A stretch of DNA of 64,000 nucleotides from the NCBI RefSeq assembly GCF_032229225.1, contig NZ_CP135076.1:62001-126000 (forward strand). The letters are read 5' to 3'. Shown here piece by piece: positions 37,452 through 46,533 of the stretch. The position numbers were made by a program, and so were the translations under genes. The notes beneath the pieces were generated by a model, which was not told the DNA's origin, did no database searches, and saw only the letters and a list, made by a program, of their open reading frames with translations. This DNA comes from Stakelama saccharophila. Its GTDB lineage: Bacteria > Pseudomonadota > Alphaproteobacteria > Sphingomonadales > Sphingomonadaceae. The stretch's first letter is position 1; every line of letters begins with the position of its first letter.

Positions 37452-39662
37452 TCAGGCCTCCGTGTCGTCTTTATCGCGGCCGTAACCGTAGCCATATTCA
37501 TAGCCATAGCCGTAATGCGCCTTGCGCGCCTCGAACTTGGTCAGAACACCGCCGATAATATGAGCATTGGCGGCATTCAGACGACCCAGCGCAGTCTTCA
37601 CGACGCTCGAGCGAATACCATGCGACTCGACGGCATAGACGACGCCTTCCACCTGCCCGGCGATGAGCGGAGCGTCCGCAAGCCCCATGACCGGCGGCGA
37701 ATCGACCACGACATGATCGTAGGCCTCCAGAAGACGTGTAATCAACAACGCCATCCGATTTCCGGTGAGGAGTTCCGCCGCGTTGGGCGGAATCGGTCCG
37801 GCCGTCATCGCCGCGATGCCAAGGTCCTCGATCCGGAATATCAGCGGATCGACCGCATCTTCCCCGGCGAGGAAGTTGCTCAAGCCGCGATCGTGATCGA
37901 CCCCGCCGAGATGGTGCACGGACGGCGAGCGCATATCGCCATCGACGAGGATGACCGATCGATTGGCACGCGCCAGCATGGTGGCGAGCGAAAGTGCCGT
38001 GATCGACTTGCCCTCCGCCGGCCGGGTCGACGTGACCAGGAGGGACCGCGGAACGCCGTGGTCGGTCGTGAAGCGCAGATTGGTATGGATCGCCAGATAG
38101 GCGTCGACCAGTTCCGACCGCCGATCGAGCAGCGCCTCGCGCGGCGTCTGGCGCTCAACCTTCGGCACCGATCCCAGGAGCGACAGCCCGAGCCGCCGCT
38201 CGACCTCGGCCGGGTCGTCGATCGATTCGGACAGTTGCTCCAATACCAGCGCAAGCCCGGCACCAAGCCCCAGCCCGGCGAGCAGAGCAATCGCCAGATT
38301 TACCAGCAGCCGCGGGCTCGATGGCACCTGCGGCACATCCGCGGTGTCGACCACGGAGATGTTGTTCACGCCCACACCGCCCGCGACGCCGATCTCCTTG
38401 TAGCGCTGGAGCACGCCGTCATAGAGCGCCTGGTTCGTGTCCACTTCCTGCTGATAGATATTGTACTGGATGCTGCGACGCCGAAGGTCCAGATATTGCG
38501 CTTTGAGCGCGTCGACCTTCGCCTGCAAAACGTTTTCACGCTGCAACGCCTGTCGGTAATCGGCCTGCAGGGAGCTGGAAACCCGGCTCTCCTCGGCAGC
38601 GATGCTCTGGTCGAGTTCGTCGATCTGCGCCTTGATCGCCTTGGCCCGTGGATAGGCCGGCTCGAACTGCGTCATCAGTTGTTCGTACTGCGCGGCGAGT
38701 TCGGCGCGGCGCTGCCGCAGGCTGTTGATCGCCTGGTTGTCGAGCGCCTGGGTCGACGCGCCACCGCCCCCCACCCGCTGGTAGCGCGCCTCGGCCGAAA
38801 TCCGCTCTGCTGTCGCTCGCGCAAGCTCCGCGTTGAGCGCCGCCAGATCGTCGGCGACCATGGACCGCTCGGCTTCTCCATTCCCTTGCGCGGGAAGATT
38901 GATGATCTTTTCCGATGAAGCGTAATTGACGAGCCGACGCTGCGATTCATCGAGGCGATCCTTCAACTGCGCCAACTGCTTCTTCAACACGTCGCGGCCG
39001 TAGGACGTGGCCTGCGCCTTGCGCTCCAGGTTGGACGTGATGAAATTGTTCCCCCAAGCGTTCGCCACCTTGGCCGAGAATTGCGGGTCGGGACTGGTGA
39101 AGTTGATATCCACGAGCCGCGACATGCGATCGGGATCGACACTGAGATGATCCAGCAGGATCTGCCCGGCCTGGCGCTGGCGCTCGGCACGGCCGGACGC
39201 CGCATACTGGCCGTTCTCCATCGCAAAGGCAGGATCATCGCCGCCCTCCACGCCAAAGAGCGAGAAGAACTCCGGATCGTTCACAAGCTTGAGCTGAACG
39301 GCAACGCGCTCTGCCAGCGACCTCGATCGCAGAAGCCCATATTGCGTCTGATAAAATTCCTGATCGGCAACGCTGACGTCGCGTTCCACGCCCTGAAAGC
39401 TCGTGACCTTCTCGCCCTCCCGCGCGATCTCGATCATCGAGGTTGCGGTATATTTGGGCGTCATCAGCAAGGTCACGATCAGCCCCAGCAGGATACACGC
39501 CGCAACCACGCCGGCAATGACGAAACGCCACCGCATCGCGATTCGGATATATTGCTGCACGACCGAAGAATTAGCCGTGCCAGTTCCAACAGCATCCGGA
39601 ACTGGTGCCCCCGCGACCATATCAGGCCGAAGGTCGGATGAGAGTGAATTCATATTCAGCAC
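37452..39662 (-). CDS. Polysaccharide co-polymerase/tyrosine autokinase (Wzc type)
   Basis: The 736-residue protein combines a Wzz chain-length domain and a BY-kinase. A first membrane helix lies near residues 45-65 (FVIAGVVAACILLGLIV), followed by a long coiled-coil periplasmic region. A second helix (LVNLAIALLAGLGLGAGLAL) precedes the kinase with Walker A STRPAEGKSITA near residue 550 and Walker A' VILVDGDMRSP. The tail ends in a tyrosine cluster (HYGYGYEYGYGYGRD) that is the likely autophosphorylation site. The GTG start overlaps the wza stop, with an ATG three codons later as alternative. It controls chain length and export with Wza. Confidence 0.93.
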   Translation of the reverse strand: MLNMNSLSSDLRPDMVAGAPVPDAVGTGTANSSVVQQYIRIAMRWRFVIAGVVAACILLGLIVTLLMTPKYTATSMIEIAREGEKVTSFQGVERDVSVADQEFYQTQYGLLRSRSLAERVAVQLKLVNDPEFFSLFGVEGGDDPAFAMENGQYAASGRAERQRQAGQILLDHLSVDPDRMSRLVDINFTSPDPQFSAKVANAWGNNFITSNLERKAQATSYGRDVLKKQLAQLKDRLDESQRRLVNYASSEKIINLPAQGNGEAERSMVADDLAALNAELARATAERISAEARYQRVGGGGASTQALDNQAINSLRQRRAELAAQYEQLMTQFEPAYPRAKAIKAQIDELDQSIAAEESRVSSSLQADYRQALQRENVLQAKVDALKAQYLDLRRRSIQYNIYQQEVDTNQALYDGVLQRYKEIGVAGGVGVNNISVVDTADVPQVPSSPRLLVNLAIALLAGLGLGAGLALVLEQLSESIDDPAEVERRLGLSLLGSVPKVERQTPREALLDRRSELVDAYLAIHTNLRFTTDHGVPRSLLVTSTRPAEGKSITALSLATMLARANRSVILVDGDMRSPSVHHLGGVDHDRGLSNFLAGEDAVDPLIFRIEDLGIAAMTAGPIPPNAAELLTGNRMALLITRLLEAYDHVVVDSPPVMGLADAPLIAGQVEGVVYAVESHGIRSSVVKTALGRLNAANAHIIGGVLTKFEARKAHYGYGYEYGYGYGRDKDDTEA

Positions 39663-40375
39663 TACCGTAAGATTGCCACGAGCGGCGCAGCCAGCAACGG
39701 CGCGAGCGACACTACGTCCCTGAACATGCGGCGTTGCGGCGAATCTCCGACAACAACCACGTCATTGGCATAAATTGGCGGATCGGCATATGCGCCATTG
39801 CGGATCGCCTCGAGATTATAGAGTCCGGCCATCCGTTGATCGCCCACGGTCCGAAGGATGACGACGTCATTGGCGTTGGCGAATTCGGACAAGCCTCTGG
39901 CTGAGGCAATTACGCGCATCAGCGTCATTTGATTGGTCACGGGATACAGACCAGGCTCTGTAACCTGCCCGTCGACGGTGACGACCTGACTCACAGAGCT
40001 TTTGATGTTCACAGTCACGTCGGGATCGCGAACATAGGTTCCGCGCAAAGCAGCTTCGATAGCCTGGGCGAGTTCCCGGGCAGTCTTGCCTCGCGCGTCA
40101 ATAGTGCCGATCAGCGGCATTGAGATACGCCCGCCAGCATCCACCTGTATTTCTTGACTGAGCTCAGGTACGTTAAAGACGCTGACCTCAATCGTGTCGA
40201 GCGGGCCGATCAACGCAGGACGATCGGCCGCCGTTAAATCGGACCGGGTCGGGGGCGGCAACGAGGCGCTATTAACCACCGACAAATCTGCGCTCGGCCG
40301 CGGCAACTGCGGCTGGGCACAACCGGCCAGCGCACCGACAATCGTTATTAAAAGAAGGGAGGTACGCATAAGCAT
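39662..40375 (-). CDS. Outer-membrane polysaccharide export lipoprotein (Wza type)
   Basis: The 237-residue protein has a lipoprotein signal peptide with the lipobox LAGC. The PES domain follows (IGPLDTIEVSVFNVPELS, ISMPLIGTIDARGKTARELA), then a SLBB-type segment (VTVDGQVTEPGLYPV). The C-terminus ends in a hydrophobic helix (DVVSLAPLLAAPLVAIL) that in Wza crosses the outer membrane. It is shorter than E. coli Wza (about 380), as usual for the GumB/ExoF-like forms of this group. It is the first gene of the wza-wzc operon. A block of IS remnants lies immediately upstream. Confidence 0.92.
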   Translation of the reverse strand: MLMRTSLLLITIVGALAGCAQPQLPRPSADLSVVNSASLPPPTRSDLTAADRPALIGPLDTIEVSVFNVPELSQEIQVDAGGRISMPLIGTIDARGKTARELAQAIEAALRGTYVRDPDVTVNIKSSVSQVVTVDGQVTEPGLYPVTNQMTLMRVIASARGLSEFANANDVVILRTVGDQRMAGLYNLEAIRNGAYADPPIYANDVVVVGDSPQRRMFRDVVSLAPLLAAPLVAILR

Positions 40376-40430
40376 AATTAGGAGGTCCGACCAAAGCTTC
40401 CGAGCGCCTATAGGGAAACATCAATTTGGG

Positions 40431-40540
40431 GTAAAGTTTGAATGGTCGGCCTGCTGCCGGTTTGATGGACGCCGAGATAAGCTAAATCAGGCTACTCCAG
40501 CTTCGCGTTCGAAGTCGATGGGGCTGATACCAAGGTGCAT
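40431..40540 (-). mobile_element. IS3-family remnant: terminal repeat and transposase C-terminus
   Basis: The stretch starting GTAAAGTTTGAATGGTCGG matches, with a few differences, the outer end of another remnant at 58711, so both are terminal inverted repeats of related elements. Inward, the minus strand encodes HLGISPIDFEREAGVA and a stop at 40487, the usual C-terminus of an IS3-family OrfB. The rest is missing, cut by the adjoining IS630 element. Confidence 0.65.
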
Positions 40541-40543
40541 TGA

Positions 40544-41658
40544 TCAGAACCCATGCGCCCATTGGCGCAGGCCGAGGGACATGATGCGCCAAGGCTGATC
40601 GACGAGTTTATTCCAGGCGTGGCAGCAATGGTCGACGATATCGTCGTATGATTTGAAGATGCGGTTGGAGAGCCAGTTGTCGCGCATGAACTGCCACACG
40701 TTCTCGATCGGGTTTAATTCCGGACATCTGGGCGGCAACGGCACCAGCGTGATGTTGGGCGGCACGACGAGTTCGGCCGAGCCATGCCATCCCGCCTGAT
40801 CGACGATGACGACGGCGTGCGCGCCGGGAGCGACGTGGACAGCGATCTCCTCCAGATGCATGCTCATCGCCTCGCTATTGCACCTGGGCATGACGAGGCC
40901 GGCGGCTTTGCCGTCGGCAGGACAGATCGCCCCAAAGATCCATGCCGAGGAGCGCCGCTGATCCTTCAGCGCTGAGGGGCGCGTCCCGCGTTTCGCCCAG
41001 CGCCGGGTACGCTTGGTCTGCTGGCCGACGCGGGCTTCGTCCTGCCACCACAGTTCTACTGGCGTTCCTTTCGGGAGCTGACGCTTGATCTGCGCCAGAC
41101 GGGCGGCGAAACCTTTTTAAAAATAGCAATGTCATCACTCTTCTGACCGCGGTGACGAGGGCGCGCCGAGAGCTTGCGATACCCTCCGCAGCCTTTCCAA
41201 CGATGCTTCGCATCGCTGGAACCTTGGGCTGCTCCGCCCATCGCGCGAAGCTCACGTCCCAGGGTGTGCAGCGTGACCGACAGACCGAACTCGTCCCATA
41301 CCCACTCGGCCAGATCCGCAAGCCGCCAGCGAAGAACGCCATGCGCCGCCGGGATCGGCCCCGCCTCGACGATTTCCGCAAGCCGGGCACGCTGCTCGTC
41401 GTTCAGGATCGAGGCGCGGCCCGGTGCCTTGCGCGTCGCCAGTCCTTCGGGGCCACCATCATTGAACCGCAACACCCAGTCGCGCACGATCTGCAGCGTG
41501 ACACCGGCAACCTTCGCCGCCTCGCTTCTACTGCCGCCGCCCAGGATCAGCGCTACCGCCAACAACCGCCGAACTTGGTCCCCATCACCACATCGCCGCG
41601 CAAACCGACGCAAATCCGCCGACGTGTAATCAGTTCGAACCCCAATCGCTGCCGCCAT
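40544..41658 (-). pseudogene. IS630-family transposase, two-frame, with internal insertion
   Basis: The N-terminal half (41056-41658, 200 residues) has an HTH (AKVAGVTLQIVRDWVLRF). It changes frame at a T5-A5 run near 41118. The other frame carries ELWWQDEARVGQQTKRTRRW, and the C-terminal half includes HAVVIVDQAGWHG and LPPRCPELNPIENVWQFMRD of the DDE domain. A -1 shift could be programmed, as in many IS630 elements, or a mutation. An 18-codon palindromic insertion (about 41183-41236) lies between AMG and YRKLSARP. Ends and TA target duplication could not be fixed. Confidence 0.8.
41183..41236. repeat. 54-base palindromic insertion inside the IS630 transposase frame
   Basis: Between the codons for AMG and YRKLSARP, adjacent in typical relatives as I know them, 54 extra bases add 18 residues (GAAQGSSDAKHRWKGCGG) without breaking the frame. 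The DNA folds into an imperfect hairpin: TTCCAACGATGC, loop TTC, GCATCGCTGGAA, with a further GCAGCC/GGCTGC pairing outside. The boundaries are uncertain by a few bases. Confidence 0.55.
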
Positions 41659-41718
41659 CCAACGCCTCCCAATGCCTGAAAACCTCGAATCAAATAACCC
41701 TTCTTCCGCAGCTGACCG

Positions 41719-41793
41719 TCAAAGGCTTTCATCTCCCTCCTTGCTCAAGGCGGCAAGATGATCGTTCAGGCTGAACAGCGACTGGGGATTCAT
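41719..41793 (-). pseudogene. IS5-family transposase N-terminal fragment
   Basis: A 24-residue frame beginning MNPQSLFSLNDHLAALSKEG is a typical IS5-family transposase N-terminus. It breaks off at once. In another frame the adjacent sequence reads FDGQLRKKGYLIRG, an internal piece of the same kind of transposase. It is a deletion relic between the IS630 and IS66 remnants. Confidence 0.55.
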
Positions 41794-41825
41794 GGCGGCA
41801 CCCCCAAATGTTTCGCCGTCACTGA

Positions 41826-43271
41826 ATCATCCTATGGCGATTTGCGCGAGACGTTCTTGCGGGCGTCCAGCTCGCGCTGGAGGATATCCTCGTCGCCACG
41901 GCGCAAAGTGTCACCGCGACGCGTGATGCCGACGAGAATGAGACGCCCGCGCCTGCCGTCAGCGCACGCGCCGCGGCCCGGCGCCCGCGCGTCGCGCCGG
42001 ACACGCCGCGCGAGCGCAAGGAACTCGACCCGGGCAGCACCTGTCCCGATTGTGGGGGCGAGCTACGCCTCGTCGGCGAGGACGTCAGCGAAATCATCGA
42101 GATGATCACCGCCAGGCTGAAGGTCATCGAGATGGCGCGCCCGAAAAAGTCCTGCCGCTGCTGCGAGAAGATGGTGCAGGTGCCCGCCCCGAGCCGCCCG
42201 ATCCCCGGCAGCATGGCCGGAAGCAGTCTGCTTGCTCACGTACTCGTCTCGAAGTTCGACGATCATTTGCCGCTCTACCGGCAGAACGAGATCCTCGCCC
42301 GCATGGGTGCCGACATTCCCCGCAGCACACTGGCTGACTGGTGCGGAAGGGCCATGCGAACGCTGCAGCCCCTGATCGAGCGGATCGAGACCGCCGTTCT
42401 GGCCAGTGACATCATCCATGCCGACGATATGCCGATCCGGGTGCTCGATCATACGAGACGCGCCAAGGGCCTCGGCAAGGGGGTGAAGCAAGGCAGGATC
42501 TGGGGGTATGTCTGCGATCAACGCCCGTGGAACGGGCCGGCGCCGCCGGGTGTGGTCTATCGCTTTGCTCCCAACTGGAAGGCGGAGCATGTGCAAAACC
42601 ACCTTCGCGACGCGAGCGGCATTCTCCAGGCCGACGCCTACAAGGGATATGCCAAGCTGTACGAACCCAGCGTGGACGGAAAGCCGCGCTTCCGGGAAGC
42701 TGCCTGCTTCGCGCACCTGCGGCGGGATTTTCACGACATCTGGAAGGCGAACAAGTCCCCGATAGCGCGCGAGGCGCTCGATCGTATCGGCCAGCTGTAC
42801 GACATCGAGCGCGAGATCGCCGGCAAGCCCGCCGACGTTCGGCGGGCCGTGCGCCAGGAGTAGCAAGCCAAAGCTCGACGCACTGCGTGTCTGGGCCGAG
42901 CAGCAACTCGCCCGCATCCCGGCCAAGGGCGACCTGGCCAGTGCCTTTCGCTATGGGCTGGGTCGCTGGCCCGCATTCTGCCTGTTCGTCGAGGACGGGC
43001 ACGTTGCCATCGACAACAATACCGCCGAGCGCGCTGTGCGGCCCATTGGCCTGGGAAGGCGTAACTGGCTCTTCGTCGGTGCCGAGACAGGCGCCGAGAC
43101 CTTGGTGCGGGCAATGACGCTTATCGAAAGCGCCAAGATGAACGGTCTCGATCCGCAGGCGTACCTCGCCGACGTGCTCGACCGCATTCACGATCACAAG
43201 ATCAACCGGATCGACGAGCTGTTGCCCTGGAATTGGGCACCGCTGACCGTCTCGCCAGCGCTGGCCGCCTG
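41826..43271 (+). pseudogene. IS66-family transposase TnpC, truncated and frameshifted
   Basis: The frame is open from a stop at 41823 and reads LALEDILVATAQSV, a proline/arginine linker, then CPDCGGELRLVGEDVSEIIE. The DDE domain follows (ADDMPIRVLD, GIWGYV-like and QADAYKGYAKLYE). Near 42861 the frame hits TAG after RRAVRQE. The C-terminus resumes in another frame ([17 protein letters not shown] to [20 protein letters not shown], ending at 43271). A two-base loss (CG of an Arg codon) explains the shift. The N-terminal zinc/leucine-zipper part is also missing. Confidence 0.85.
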
Positions 43272-43568
43272 ATGGCCGCCATCACCCACGTCCGCTCCCT
43301 CGACTATGTCGCCGGGATGCTGGGCGAGGACGCGGAGTTGCTGCAAGCGATCGTCTGGAATGACGACAACCTGACATACGGCGCCATTATCAGTGTCTAC
43401 ACCGGTCCCGACGAAGCCATCACCGCGCTAACCGACGACGGCGTCGAAGAACTGAGCGACATGCTCAGGGAAGCCCGCCGTACGACCGAAACCTGGCACG
43501 ACTTCCTCGATGACTTCGTCGACGATCCCGAACTCGCCGCCCGCTTCAAGGCCCAAACGCCGCGGTAG
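43272..43568 (+). CDS. Small acidic protein downstream of IS66 tnpC
   Basis: The 98-residue product starts at ATG 43272, one base after the tnpC stop (LAA-TGATGG arrangement). It is acidic and helical: DYVAGMLGEDAELLQAIVWN, AITALTDDGVEELSDML, WHDFLDDFVDDPELAARF. Small ORFs of this kind occur as passengers at the end of some IS66 elements. No catalytic motif is visible. It may be inert now that tnpC is broken. Confidence 0.6.
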   Translation: MAAITHVRSLDYVAGMLGEDAELLQAIVWNDDNLTYGAIISVYTGPDEAITALTDDGVEELSDMLREARRTTETWHDFLDDFVDDPELAARFKAQTPR

Positions 43569-43683
43569 GAACCGGACGGATACGGTCAAAATCCACCGTC
43601 CGATCCAGAACCTCCAGCGGATCGCCGTGCCGGCTCAGCAAATCAAGCTGTTCGCTCAATCCGAACAGGGTCTTCTGATGCAT
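43566..43683 (-). pseudogene. IS5-family transposase N-terminal fragment
   Basis: On the minus strand from ATG 43683 the translation is MHQKTLFGLSEQLDLLSRHG followed by DPLEVLDRTVDFDRIRPV, a clear IS5-family transposase start. About 39 residues remain before the frame runs into the IS66 passenger gene. It is a second, different copy from the fragment at 41719. It fills the gap between the IS66 remnant and the glycosyltransferase at 43722. Confidence 0.65.
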
Positions 43684-43721
43684 CCCAACGCCTACCAACC
43701 GCGAAAGGCCAGTGAATCACT

Positions 43722-44990
43722 TCACGCGCTATCCCGCCATAAGTTTTTGCGGGTGTCCATCTGGGAAACCAATCGGTTAATCAACGATGCCCACGCGGAC
43801 GTTGAAACTCTTTGGTTCAAGCTCTCATCGATTGCGCGCCGCCCATTGCGACCCAAGCGAGTGCGGAACTCCGGATCGTCCGCGAGTTGCACTATCTGCT
43901 GTGCAAGCAACGCTGAATTGCCCACGGGGCAGGTCAAACCAGCGCCGTGTTTTTCTAGTAGTTCCGCGATCTCGCCCGTCGGCGACCCAACGAAGATCGC
44001 CGGGCGGGCGCTAGCCGCGATTCCGTAAAACTTACTCGGGACGATCATGCCTTCAAGATCAGGCTTAAGGCTAAGCCAATGAATATCGGCAACCGCCATC
44101 GACTCCCCAAGTCGCGAGCGTTCAACATACGGTCTATACGCGATGTTACCCAATCCAAGGGTAGAGGCTCTCTGATAGAGATATTCGCGCGTTTTTCCGC
44201 CACCTACAAAAAGAAAATGAATATCACTACGACCACTTAACTGTAATTCTTTTGCCGCGTGTAGGATTGTATCGACGTCGTGCGCACGCCCGAGGTTGCC
44301 GGAATAACCAACTATGGTGTCGGACGAGGCAAATCCCCATTCTTTTCGCAGCGACTGATGCCCAGATGCGTTGGGCAAAAGCGCTCTGTCAGCAGTCCAG
44401 TTCGGGATCATCACAATCTGATCTTCCCGCACACCTTGTGAACACAAGATGGATAGCATGCGCTTTCCGATCACGACATTGGCACTGGCAGCCTTTAAGC
44501 TCTTATTCCGTAGCATTGCCAAGAATCGCCCCGTCAATCCTCTCGCTATAGCGACACCTAGCCTTCCGGCGAGCTCAGGGTAAAGATCCTGAATCCAGAC
44601 AACGAACTTGGCACCGCGCATGCGGGCCACTAGCATCATCGGGATTGAAAGAAGCGGAGGATCAGTCTTGGCCACGAGCACATCGCCTCGCCTCACCTCG
44701 CGCCATGCTGCGGTCGAGGCGGCCATGTAAAAGGTCACGAAATGTGCGGCCTTGGCGAGAAGCGCTTGCCGTCCTCCACCCCATGTTCTTACGCGTAGGA
44801 TCTGGACACCTGCAACCTCCTCGCGCGCAGCGAGATGGCGTTTTGGATCGCTGTACGACAATTGGCTCGTGACCACCGTAACCGGCTGTCCGCGGGCCGC
44901 GAGGTCAAATGCGACGTCCGATAATATTTGAGCGGTAGCACTCTCGTCTGGCCAAAAGAAGCGATTGCAAAATATAACTCTAGCGCCCAT
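43722..44990 (-). CDS. GT4-family glycosyltransferase (WbuB-like)
   Basis: The 422-residue protein starts at MGARVIFCNRFFWPDESATA. A TTG four codons upstream is possible. It has the two-Rossmann GT-B layout: a WIQDLYPELAGRLG segment in the N-terminal half, IVGYSGNLGRAHDVDTIL, and the nucleotide-sugar site VPSKFYGIAASARPAIFVG with a later E in TGEIAELLEKH. It resembles the WbuB/L-fucosamine transferase subgroup. The gene overlaps the GT2 gene 44980-45903 by 11 bases. It probably adds one sugar to the lipid-linked repeat unit. Confidence 0.92.
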   Translation of the reverse strand: MGARVIFCNRFFWPDESATAQILSDVAFDLAARGQPVTVVTSQLSYSDPKRHLAAREEVAGVQILRVRTWGGGRQALLAKAAHFVTFYMAASTAAWREVRRGDVLVAKTDPPLLSIPMMLVARMRGAKFVVWIQDLYPELAGRLGVAIARGLTGRFLAMLRNKSLKAASANVVIGKRMLSILCSQGVREDQIVMIPNWTADRALLPNASGHQSLRKEWGFASSDTIVGYSGNLGRAHDVDTILHAAKELQLSGRSDIHFLFVGGGKTREYLYQRASTLGLGNIAYRPYVERSRLGESMAVADIHWLSLKPDLEGMIVPSKFYGIAASARPAIFVGSPTGEIAELLEKHGAGLTCPVGNSALLAQQIVQLADDPEFRTRLGRNGRRAIDESLNQRVSTSAWASLINRLVSQMDTRKNLWRDSA

Positions 44991-45903
44991 CTTCGGCACC
45001 AATGTCGATGCCTAGGCGCGCGAGAATTGCATCACGCCGGGACAGACCCTTAGTCATAGCGCAACGCACCTCGAACACCTTCGAATCTACTAAGACTCGA
45101 TACCAGCACCCTTGTAGAAAGTGGAAAAATAGGCCCGGCATCCCATCGAGAAAGCCGAGCAACATTATGTAGCGAAAGAAAAAGTACACGAACGCGCGCG
45201 CTGCAAGCGGCAAATTGTTGTAGACCTTTTCTTTCAGGATGCGCTTAAGCGCCGCCATGCGCCCCAACCTTTCGGTGCAACCGGGCTTCCGAGTAGAATG
45301 CATCAAAATTTGCACGGCCTCCCGACTCGCGTACCGGTTGTGCTTGTCGGTCCACCAAGAAATGTTATTAAGATTTTCGTCGAAGAGATCAATTGTCGTG
45401 GTACGTACAGCACCTTCAACGACAATATGTTCGTCCATCCAACGCTGTTCCGACCTCCCTCGGCCGCATCTCCAGAGCCGCAACTGCGGACTTGGCTCTA
45501 ACCCGCCCCAGCGAAGACGCCGGCCGAGAAACACGATGTGTCGGCGAAGTTCGAGCCCTGCTACGTGCTGCGGCGCTGCGGCCAGAGCTACGCGAACCTG
45601 CTCGTGTTGATGCCGATTAAGATATTCGTCGGCATCAATTCTAAGCAGCCAGCGGCTATCATCAGCAGTTAAATAATCAATGCCCGCGTTAACCTGCGCC
45701 GCATGCGTGACGAAGCGATTGTGAATCACCTCCGCCCCCATGGCGCGGCATATCGCGACCGTGCTGTCACTAGATCCAGAGTCGACCACGAGCACGTGAT
45801 CGCAGAGGCCCGATAAAGATCCCAAGCAGCGCTCGATATGCATCTCTTCGTTTAATGTGATTACGATCCCAGTCAGTTTGCTCGATCGGTTACCGCGGGT
45901 CAT
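44980..45903 (-). CDS. GT2-family glycosyltransferase
   Basis: The 307-residue protein opens with LTGIVITLNEEMHIERCLGS. The GT-A donor motif VLVVDSGSSDSTVAICRAMG follows, and the metal-binding DADEY motif lies near residue 90. The C-terminal part includes EKVYNNLPLAARAFVYFFFR and a hydrophobic stretch suggesting membrane association. It resembles the WaaE/KdtX-like inverting transferases. It overlaps the upstream WcaF-like gene by four bases, so the glycosyltransferases are translationally coupled. Sugar and linkage are unknown. Confidence 0.92.
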   Translation of the reverse strand: MTRGNRSSKLTGIVITLNEEMHIERCLGSLSGLCDHVLVVDSGSSDSTVAICRAMGAEVIHNRFVTHAAQVNAGIDYLTADDSRWLLRIDADEYLNRHQHEQVRVALAAAPQHVAGLELRRHIVFLGRRLRWGGLEPSPQLRLWRCGRGRSEQRWMDEHIVVEGAVRTTTIDLFDENLNNISWWTDKHNRYASREAVQILMHSTRKPGCTERLGRMAALKRILKEKVYNNLPLAARAFVYFFFRYIMLLGFLDGMPGLFFHFLQGCWYRVLVDSKVFEVRCAMTKGLSRRDAILARLGIDIGAEDGR

Positions 45904-46475
45904 GCGCTATCGCTTCCCTGACGCTGGCGCACTGGCTGTGCCGGATTGCCGGCGACTATCCAAGCAGCTGGCACATCTTTGGTGACGACCCCGCAGGCGG
46001 CCACAACCGCGCGATCGCCGACTCGAACACCAGGACCAACGAAAGCTGCAGCGGCCACCCACGCGCCCTTGCCAATGGTTATCGGGGCGCCAACCAAAGC
46101 AAAAGAGCAATCATCGACATCGTGACTAGCTGTGCACAGGTAGGCTCTCTGACTTATGACGCAATCACTTTCCAAATAAATTGGAGCGACATTATAGCAG
46201 TCTACAGCGGGTCCGAGACAACTGCCGGGTTCCATGACAAGTCTATTGGGCGCCCAAATTTTCGAAGTTGGATAAATAGTCGTCGCGCTCGCAATCTTTG
46301 CACCGAAGGCGAGCAGCAGCACTCTACGCCACCAATGCAATGGTGCCGGCGAAGGGCGAAACAACAATAGCCATACAACGGCCCAAATCGTGCGGTAAAT
46401 GCGATCGGGCAAGTCGGGTGGCCGAAGATTCTCGCTGGGAGTTCGCGACATTGGCTGAGTAGCGGAATTGGTCAA
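45900..46475 (-). CDS. Left-handed beta-helix acetyltransferase (WcaF-like)
   Basis: The 191-residue protein has the WcaF-type N-terminus (YRTIWAVVWLLLFRPSPAPLHWWRRVLLLAFGAK). The hexapeptide repeats follow: IGKGAWVAAAAFVGPGVRVG and DRAVVAACGVVTKDVPAAW. It resembles colanic acid acetyltransferases, which O-acetylate a sugar of the repeat unit using acetyl-CoA. It is part of the minus-strand glycosyltransferase run. Confidence 0.9.
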   Translation of the reverse strand: MTNSATQPMSRTPSENLRPPDLPDRIYRTIWAVVWLLLFRPSPAPLHWWRRVLLLAFGAKIASATTIYPTSKIWAPNRLVMEPGSCLGPAVDCYNVAPIYLESDCVISQRAYLCTASHDVDDCSFALVGAPITIGKGAWVAAAAFVGPGVRVGDRAVVAACGVVTKDVPAAWIVAGNPAQPVRQRQGSDSA

Positions 46476-46533
46476 AATTCAATCCTGTAGGGTCGAATGG
46501 CGGCTACCGAGCACATCGCTTAGCTGCGCACGG

